A stretch of DNA of 64,000 bases from Chryseobacterium taeanense. Lineage in GTDB: Bacteria; Bacteroidota; Bacteroidia; Flavobacteriales; Weeksellaceae. Both the position numbers and the translations under genes were made by a program. The notes under the pieces were generated by a model that saw only the letters and a list, made by a program, of their open reading frames with translations, did no database searches and was not told the DNA's origin. Below are positions 54,202-61,100 of the stretch, in pieces. The first letter of the stretch is position 1; each line of letters opens with the position of its first letter. Where the stretch lies: contig NZ_FNDW01000013.1 of the NCBI RefSeq assembly GCF_900099685.1, forward strand, positions 58,257 through 122,256, in the 5' to 3' direction.

Positions 54202-55248
54202 TTATTGCAACTCTTTCATGTAAGTAAGCTGATAATCTGGTAAAAGCTCGGGATGAAAAATTTTAATATAATCTTTTAAAACAAGATCAGATCTTACCAC
54301 TCCACTTTCAAAAAAATCATTGGCTTTGGCTTTTTCTTTACCGGTAATCACATAAATTTTTCCTTGATTGAAAACATTTAATTTACTATAAACAGGATTC
54401 ATTCCCAACATTTCTTTTTTCGAAATATGATTACCTGCGTTAATCCAGTACTGAACCTGATCTGCTTTAGCAAAGACTTCTTCAAAACTCATGGTGACTG
54501 CCTTTTCCTCCGCATTATTTTTTAAAATATAATTGGCGTTGGCATCAGAAATAAAGTTGGCAACAGATGTTTTTCCACCAGGGAGATACCAGATATCACC
54601 GTACATTTCGTTTGCCAGAACTGTCGGTCGCTCTTTCGCTTGTAAAGCTAAATGTTTGAGCTGATTATAATTCTTTTCAATCTCTTCATATTTTGCGACT
54701 GCTTGCTTATCTTTTCCGAAAAGTTTTCCAAAAAGTTTGATATAGGCTGTTTTTTCCAATGGCTTCTGCTCCATATATTCGTCCAGAAAAACAACCTGAA
54801 TTCCGTTATCTTTTAATAACTTATATGTATTGTCAAAACTTGCAATATGATTGGTAAAAATGGCATCAGGTTTCAGGGAAAGGATTTTTTCGACATCATA
54901 TTTCTGTTCATTGCCAACATTCTGAATTTCTCCTTCTTTTAATAAACTCTGAATTTTATCAGAATAAATATATTCAGGACTTGCAACGCCGATGACAAGA
55001 TTCTCAGCTTCAAGCTCTGATATATATCCGGCCATACTTGCATTTAACAGGATAATTTTTTTAAAAGGAAGTTGATTTTGCTTAAAATCATAACTAAAAT
55101 TTCCCGACTGAATATGTACATTCCCACTTTCTTCTTTAAGCTGTACATGATTTGAGATAGAAACAGTTTCTGAAGGTGATTTTTTTTGTTCTCTTTTACA
55201 AGCCGTTAGCGCCAAAAACACGATTAATAGTAAAATTCTTGGTTTCAT
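54202..55248 (-). CDS. BtuF-like ABC-type periplasmic binding lipoprotein
   Basis: 348 residues with lipobox LALTAC near 16. The PF01497 pattern is present: KKIILLNASMAGYISELEAEN near 64-84, VGVASPEYIYS, ILSLKPDAIFTNH near 142-154, and FEEVFAKADQVQYWINAG. Such proteins bind iron-siderophores, haem or cobalamin. No permease or ATPase genes are adjacent. The NRPS cluster 1 kb away could supply a siderophore, but this is speculation. Confidence 0.87.
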   Translation of the reverse strand: MKPRILLLIVFLALTACKREQKKSPSETVSISNHVQLKEESGNVHIQSGNFSYDFKQNQLPFKKIILLNASMAGYISELEAENLVIGVASPEYIYSDKIQSLLKEGEIQNVGNEQKYDVEKILSLKPDAIFTNHIASFDNTYKLLKDNGIQVVFLDEYMEQKPLEKTAYIKLFGKLFGKDKQAVAKYEEIEKNYNQLKHLALQAKERPTVLANEMYGDIWYLPGGKTSVANFISDANANYILKNNAEEKAVTMSFEEVFAKADQVQYWINAGNHISKKEMLGMNPVYSKLNVFNQGKIYVITGKEKAKANDFFESGVVRSDLVLKDYIKIFHPELLPDYQLTYMKELQ

Positions 55249-55272
55249 CTTTCAAAGAAAGTAAAAAAGTGC

Positions 55273-55280
55273 TATATTTG
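55273..55280 (+). promoter_or_regulatory. -7 promoter element of tRNA-Arg
   Basis: TATATTTG is a full TAnnTTTG match, ending 16 bases before the tRNA 5' end. Confidence 0.65.
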
Positions 55281-55296
55281 CAAACCAATTAACAAT

Positions 55297-55370
55297 GGCC
55301 TCGTGGCGCAACTGAATAGCGCATCTGATTACGGCTCAGAAGGTTACAGGTTTGAATCCTGTCGAGGTCA
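55297..55370 (+). tRNA. tRNA-Arg (anticodon ACG)
   Basis: A 74-nt cloverleaf. The acceptor stem GGCCTCG pairs with CGAGGTC (one G-U pair), with discriminator A at 55370. The anticodon stem TCTGA/TCAGA encloses loop TTACGGC, giving anticodon ACG (read as ICG). T arm ACAGG-TTTGAAT-CCTGT is perfect. CCA is not encoded. A strong terminator follows at 55387. Confidence 0.95.
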
Positions 55371-55386
55371 CAAACAAGCCAAAAAG

Positions 55387-55416
55387 GCGCCAACTGAAGA
55401 CAGTTGGCGCTGTTTT
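55387..55416 (+). terminator. Terminator of tRNA-Arg
   Basis: A perfect 10-bp GC-rich stem (55387-55396 with 55401-55410), loop AAGA, then TGTTTTT. It lies 17 bases after the tRNA. Confidence 0.92.
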
Positions 55417-55488
55417 TATGAAATATTTGTAAATTTGTTAGAATTGTTCCAATAATTATAGGGCTGTGATTCGCTTATATATATTTAA

Positions 55489-55620
55489 TCAGTTGCATCA
55501 GAAATTTCTTCACTAAAAGATGAGTTTGAAATTTCAGGAACTTATAAATCTAATGGAACGAAAGAACTATCATACATTCCCATACTTGGTATTTCTAAAG
55601 ATGTAGAAGATATGTCATAA
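55489..55620 (+). pseudogene. Possible gene fragment (C-terminal remnant)
   Basis: A 43-codon open frame without a start codon begins just after a stop and reads SVASEISSLKDEFEISG, then TYKSNGTKELSYIPILG, ending DVEDMS. It looks like natural protein, but no start or family is visible. It lies in the gene-poor stretch after the tRNA. Probably a relic. Confidence 0.3.
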
Positions 55621-56306
55621 ATTCTAACATTAGACCATTCTATTTGTATTCAATAAAGTAGCCAAATCTCCAAACTCACTTCTGTTTTGAGAATGCACCC
55701 TTTTTATGTTGAAATACAGACATACTAAGCTGCATCAATTCAGCGATATCTTTCCTGATAAAAGTTTGAAACCCACGATTAGCAGAATCTTTTTTCAAAG
55801 CTTCAAAATGGATAGCAACATTGTATGTCGCTTCTCTTTCGCAGGACTCGGGATTACGTTTTTCAAAAACATTGAATACCAATGGGTCAGAATTGATTTC
55901 TCACAAAGTTAGCAGCATATTTTTGGAATATTGAAGTTTATTGTATTTGACTTTCAGAATGTTATTGAAATGATTATTATGGAATTCATAATCCTTTGCA
56001 ATGAACCTTCAATACCATAAGCAATAATCAATTAAATATTTGTATATCAAAATTTTAAACACAAAAATTATTTTATTTATTATCCTGGACTCAGGTATTT
56101 ATAATAATTTTTGGTGAGTAACAATGGAGATAAATTTTGGTCTCATTAATTTTGGAACCATATTATGATTATCAATCATTTGCGTTTTTTTCTAAAAAAT
56201 AAACGAATGCAAGTTATCTTACTCTCGTTTTTACAAATTAAACTTAAATTAACATTGAAATCAACCGATTATATTTCCGAAAATGAATATCACTAAATTT
56301 GGAACA
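55621..56306. other. Gene-poor region between tRNA-Arg and NRPS cluster
   Basis: Apart from the two fragments above and the tRNA terminator, the stretch from 55417 to 56306 contains no coding frame I can support. The last 350 bases are very AT-rich and appear featureless. Confidence 0.55.
55676..55882 (-). pseudogene. Possible gene fragment on the minus strand
   Basis: A 68-codon open frame that starts only at TTG. It carries NPESCEREATYNVAIHFEAL and later RKDIAELMQLSMSVFQHKKG, ending FSKQK. The composition looks protein-like, and the reading frame is open a few codons further upstream to a stop. No family is recognised. It may be the end of a decayed gene. Confidence 0.35.
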
Positions 56307-56969
56307 TTATCCATCTGATACATTACATAATAGATTTAAATTAATTTTTTCTATTTGTATATTTTGAAACTGTAAATCATTAATTGAAGCAACACAACAT
56401 TGATACTCTTTATCAATAAATATTTCTTTTAAATAAAATTTTTCATTTTCAATTATGGTTTGATTTTGAAAAATCTCAAATGACTGTAAAGGAATTAGCA
56501 ATCCTTTTCCATGAGCTTTAATAGCAGCTTCTTTTTCCGTCCAATAAACAAAAAAATTTTTAATTATATCTTCTGAATCTTGTATTTTATGGAATTCTTT
56601 TAAAGTCATTTGAGATTTAAAGTCATCAAAATTTATTTTATGATCTATATATTCTATATCAACTCCTATTGGTGATTTACTGATTCCACAAATTACAAGA
56701 TTTCCAGCGTGTGATATATTAAAACATACTTCTATATTTTTTAAAAAAGGCTTATGATTAGATGTCTGATCTATTTCATAATATTCTATTCCAAAATATT
56801 TATTTAAACCATATTGTAAAAGCATTCTTCCAAGCATTGACGACTGAGCATCTTGCCATCTTCTATATTTTAGAATTCTTATATCAAAGTCTTCCGAGTA
56901 AATTTCTGAGTATTTATTTAATAAACATTCATGTTTATCTTTATCAATATATGTATATAAAATTACCAT
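56307..56969 (-). CDS. Sfp-type 4'-phosphopantetheinyl transferase
   Basis: 220 residues. The family signature GVDIEYIDHK near 97-106 (magnesium-binding Asp) and FVYWTEKEAAIKAHGKGL near 138-155 (W-x-x-KEA) are present, as is FNISHAGNLVICG near 78-90. It transfers the phosphopantetheine arm from CoA to the conserved Ser of NRPS carrier domains, in the cytosol. Its position beside the NRPS and thioesterase genes suits this role. Confidence 0.93.
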   Translation of the reverse strand: MVILYTYIDKDKHECLLNKYSEIYSEDFDIRILKYRRWQDAQSSMLGRMLLQYGLNKYFGIEYYEIDQTSNHKPFLKNIEVCFNISHAGNLVICGISKSPIGVDIEYIDHKINFDDFKSQMTLKEFHKIQDSEDIIKNFFVYWTEKEAAIKAHGKGLLIPLQSFEIFQNQTIIENEKFYLKEIFIDKEYQCCVASINDLQFQNIQIEKINLNLLCNVSDG

Positions 56970-57298
56970 GTAAATTTAATTTTTCCATCATCCAAAATAA
57001 AATGGTTAGTGAAGACTGTAAACCTTGCCCTTCATGATTGCCTTTCGAGTAAGAACCATGAAATAAATTGCTTCGTAATTTTTCAAAACATCTTCTAAAA
57101 GACTTCTTTCCGATTCCCGAAAAACCATTTTAACAAATTGTTCTAAGCTTTTTATCTAGTATTTTGGAATTTTTCTTCTTGCTTAAAAATAGAAGTTCCC
57201 ATTATTTTTCACATCATTTCTAAAAATATTTTCAATTAAATAGTTTAAAGTTGCCTAATTTATGACACTTCAATATATAGAATTGAAAAATCCAGAAA
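56970..57298. other. Gap upstream of the phosphopantetheinyl transferase gene
   Basis: On the minus strand two overlapping frames look protein-like but lack a start in one case. One is a 40-codon frame at 57006-57128 (begins MVFRESERSLLEDVLKNYEA). The other is a start-less frame ending 20 bases inside the transferase gene and reading KLRSNLFHGSYSKGNHEGQG in its middle. They could be a single broken gene joined by a frameshift near 57060. No function is recognised. Confidence 0.35.
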
Positions 57299-58006
57299 TT
57301 ACTGTGTGATTTTTAAGGAATTATTAATTATTTGAGTAATATTCAACCTCTGTTCATTAATAAAGAAATGCCCCCCCTCCAGGTAAGTAATTTCGCAAGA
57401 TTCGGTAGTATATTCTGACCAGCTTTCACCTTCTGTTTCTGTTAAATCATCATCTTTTCCCAAAAGCACAGTCATATCGACATTTAAAGGTTGGTAATTA
57501 TAGTTATAAGAATAATTTTCTACAAGCCTGAAATCATTTTTTAAAACAGGAAGAAAAAGTTCCAGAAGTTCCGGATGGCTAAAAAACTCTTTAGGAGTCC
57601 CCCCAAGATTTAAAACTTCCTGTCTGAATTTTACATCATCCATTCTGCTGTACATTTTTTCTCCGGTTTTATTTACGTGCGGCGCACTGCGCCCTGAGAT
57701 AAAAATATGAACGGGTGAAGGTAAACCTGCTTTGCGAATACGCTGTGCAAGCTCAAAGGCAATTAAAGCTCCCATACTGTGCCCGAATAAAGCATAAGGT
57801 ATTTCCGTAATTTCTTCTTTAATGCTGTTGAAAATATCTTCCACCGCTTGATGAATGTCTTCGTATAATGGCTCACTGAAACGTTTTCCTCTTCCTGAAA
57901 GTTCAACAGGCTTAATATTGACAGAGGATTGAAGATTTTCTGACCATTTATTATAGACTACGGAAGATCCTCCTGCATATGGTATGCTATATAAATTAAT
58001 TTTCAT
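57299..58006 (-). CDS. Type II thioesterase (NRPS-associated)
   Basis: 235 residues of the GrsT-like family. The N-terminal LYSIPYAGGSSVVYNKW near 4-20 and nucleophile elbow LFGHSMGALIAFELAQRI near 73-90 are typical. The acid is near LLGKDDDLTE and the catalytic His in LEGGHFFINEQ near 210-220. Such proteins remove wrong acyl groups from carrier domains. It lies 167 bases downstream of the NRPS gene on the same strand. Confidence 0.94.
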   Translation of the reverse strand: MKINLYSIPYAGGSSVVYNKWSENLQSSVNIKPVELSGRGKRFSEPLYEDIHQAVEDIFNSIKEEITEIPYALFGHSMGALIAFELAQRIRKAGLPSPVHIFISGRSAPHVNKTGEKMYSRMDDVKFRQEVLNLGGTPKEFFSHPELLELFLPVLKNDFRLVENYSYNYNYQPLNVDMTVLLGKDDDLTETEGESWSEYTTESCEITYLEGGHFFINEQRLNITQIINNSLKITQ

Positions 58007-58031
58007 AGATAATATTTATTTTAATTTTATC

Positions 58032-58144
58032 CGTTACGCATTTTGATTTATTTTCGTCAATTCCGGTAGATTTTTTCTATTTTACTCCGAATAAAAAACA
58101 TCAGAAAAGACGAATCTGATATCCGTTTTTCAAAATGCATAACG
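58032..58144. repeat. Structured intergenic element between NRPS and thioesterase genes
   Basis: Outer arms of 15 bp (58032-58046 and 58130-58144) pair with one mismatch. Inside, TTCGTC at 58053-58058 can pair with GACGAA at 58109-58114, and a small hairpin ATCAGA/TCTGAT lies at 58100-58120. The total of about 113 bases can form a long imperfect hairpin. It may be a terminator with read-through, an mRNA processing site or a mobile repeat. Confidence 0.55.
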
Positions 58145-58173
58145 AATTTAATTTTCTTTTTTTTCTAAAACAA

Positions 58174-61100
58174 TCAGGCTTTCCCGTTGATTAGCTTTAC
58201 AAATTCTGTACAGTTTTCTTCATTAAAAATACTGTAATGATTTGCAAAGATAAAAGAGTGACTGAAATTTCCTGATGTAAAATTTTTCCATGTCATCACA
58301 TCTGTTCCGTTTCCATTTTCCGAAGCTTCTACAGTAATGACATCGGCGTTAACTTTTCCTGATATTCTGTATTTATCAAGTACATTCAAGTTATTGAACA
58401 CCATATTTTCAATTCTTTTTATGTCTTTATCCAAGATATCTTTCGTCCAGTCATAAAGTTCATTCTTAAGAATTTCACTGATCTGCTCTTTACTTAGGTT
58501 GTGATCAGATGTTTCGTCCTGTGCGCCTCTGTCAACAAGAATAAGACTAACTTCATATCCCATATCTTCCAGTTTTTTTGCAGCTTCAAAAGCAATAGGA
58601 ACTCCCATTGAATATCCTAAAAGAAATACTTTCTTGTCATTCTTTGTTTTCAGAATTTCTGCAGCGCATGTTTCAGCCATTTCTTCAATGCTTTGGTCGA
58701 AATCAACATCATAATCGAATCCTTTATACTGAATTCCATATACATTATATATTTGATTAAATGCTGTTCCTAAACTTTTAAAAATAGTAGAAGAACCTAT
58801 CACCGGCGGAATAACATACATATTTGGAAGATCAGATTTGATTGTATTCAGTTTAACAATAAGACTTTTATCCGAAGTTTTATTTGTTAGTACCTCTGCA
58901 AGATCCACCACAGTAGGATTGTTGAATATATCTTTCAGTGTAATATCACAATTAAATTCTTTGAATAGCATAGCCAGAATCTGCGTTGCTTTTATAGAGT
59001 TTCCTCCAACTTCAAAGAAATTAACATGAGTACTCTTTACCGGATATTTAAGACATTCTTCCCATATTTCAAGAATTTTTGTTTCTACCAGATTTTTAGG
59101 AGGTACAACCACTTGTTTTTCGCTAAATAAAGGATTTTTCTTCTCAAGCATTTTTCTGTCAACTTTGCCTGTTGCAGTTACCGGTAATTTATCCAGATTC
59201 ATAAAATGCGTAGGAATCATATAAAGCGGCAGTTTTTTTCTAAGGAAATCTCTTAGTTCTACTTCCAGTTTTTTATCAAGTGTTAAAGCATATGGTACAG
59301 GCAAGCTGTTTGTTTTAATTTTACCATTAATAGTCTGCTCAAAGCCTTCCACCTGCATAAAATAATCCGGAACCATATAATGAGGCAGTCGATCATTTAA
59401 AAATTTACGCATCTGATCACTATCCAACTCACCGATTGCAGTATAATATGCAATAAGATGTTTATTACCTTCTGCATCAGCTTTAGGAATGGTAATACAG
59501 TTGATAACGCCACTGAAGTTTTCAAGAACATGGTCTACTTCTGCAGGTTCAACTCTATGGCCACGGATTTTTACCTGATGATCTTTTCTTCCGCAAAATT
59601 CAAGAAGCCCATTATCATTATATCTCGCCATGTCTCCCGTTTTATAAAATAATCCGCCATCTATAGGATTATTTAGAAATTTTTTGTCCGTTTCCTTTGG
59701 TCTGTTCAGATAACCTTTGGCAAGACCTGTTCCGGCAATAAAAATCTCTCCGATCTCTCCGTGCTCTACTTTCTGCATATTATCATCCAGAAGATAAATT
59801 TCATGATTATCAACAGGATGCCCAATAACATTACATTTTGAAACATCATCCACTTTACCGAAAGTTGCACAGACAGTAGTTTCTGTAGGCCCATAAGTGT
59901 TGTAAACATCCGTTAAACCGATCAGCTTATCAATATAAGCAGGTCTTAATTCCTCTCCTCCACTGATCATTAACTTTGGAATATGTGTAAGATCATTACA
60001 TCTCATATTTATCTCATTGATTACCAAAGGTGTCGTGCTTATTACCGTTACTTTATGATTGTTTACAGCTTTAATGATGGCATTAATATCTCTTCCTCCT
60101 TCCGGTACAATAATAAGTTTTCCTCCACAGCAAAGAATAGGGAAAATTTCTTCCACAGAAGTATCAAATGATATTGATGACTGCTGAATAACAACTTCTT
60201 CTTCCGTTAATTTAAAATAATTCTTAAAAGTATTCACATAATCCGACACTGAATCATGACCTATCATCACACCTTTAGGTTTTCCTGTAGAACCTGATGT
60301 GTAACAAATATAGCATAAATTATTGGCATCATTACTTTTAATATTTTCAATTCCGGATTTGGCTGTCAATTCTTTTTCAATTTCGTCAAACACAATCGTG
60401 TTCTTCTCATCAAATATATTTCCAGCATTGTTGCGAGAGTCTGATATTATCACTTTCACCGCAGCATCTTGAAGGATAGTCTGTATTCTGGAATCAGGAT
60501 AATCCTTATCTATCGGAACATATGCTGCTCCTGCTTTTAAAATAGCGAGAATAGAAACAATCATCTTCTCTGATCTCTCCATAACGATTCCGACAAAGTC
60601 TTGTCCTGTAATACTGTAATCAGATTTTAACAATGAAGCCAATTGATTTGCCTTATTATTAAGTTCTCCGTAAGTCATTTTTTTATTTTCAGAAACCAAG
60701 GCTATTTTATCCTGATTTTCTTCAGCAGTTTTTTCAAACCATTCATGGATTTTCATATCCGTACTTACCGCTGTTAATCTGTGTGTTTTGTGTGCACGAT
60801 CATTGTTATTTACAATTTCCGCTTTCTCAGTTGCGGCACTTTCTTCGATAGAATCGGCTTCCTGTCTTTTTACATAATATGCAATCAAGTGATAATTCTT
60901 AAAATTATCCTGATTAACCACAACCGCAACTTCTTGCACATCATGATGCTCAAGAATTTTACTTTCTACTTCTCCGGGTTCTATTCTTGAACCGCCAATT
61001 CTGATCTGATTATCTTTTCTCCCTAAAAATTCTATTTCTCCCTTTTCGTTCCATACTCCGATATCTCCTGTTTTGTAAATCTTTTCATCTTCTCCATTTT

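Noticed and set aside
54202..55248. BtuF-like protein as the siderophore receptor of the NRPS product
   Set aside because: The tRNA and a decayed stretch separate them and no ABC partner or siderophore biosynthesis gene is seen; the link is only by distance.
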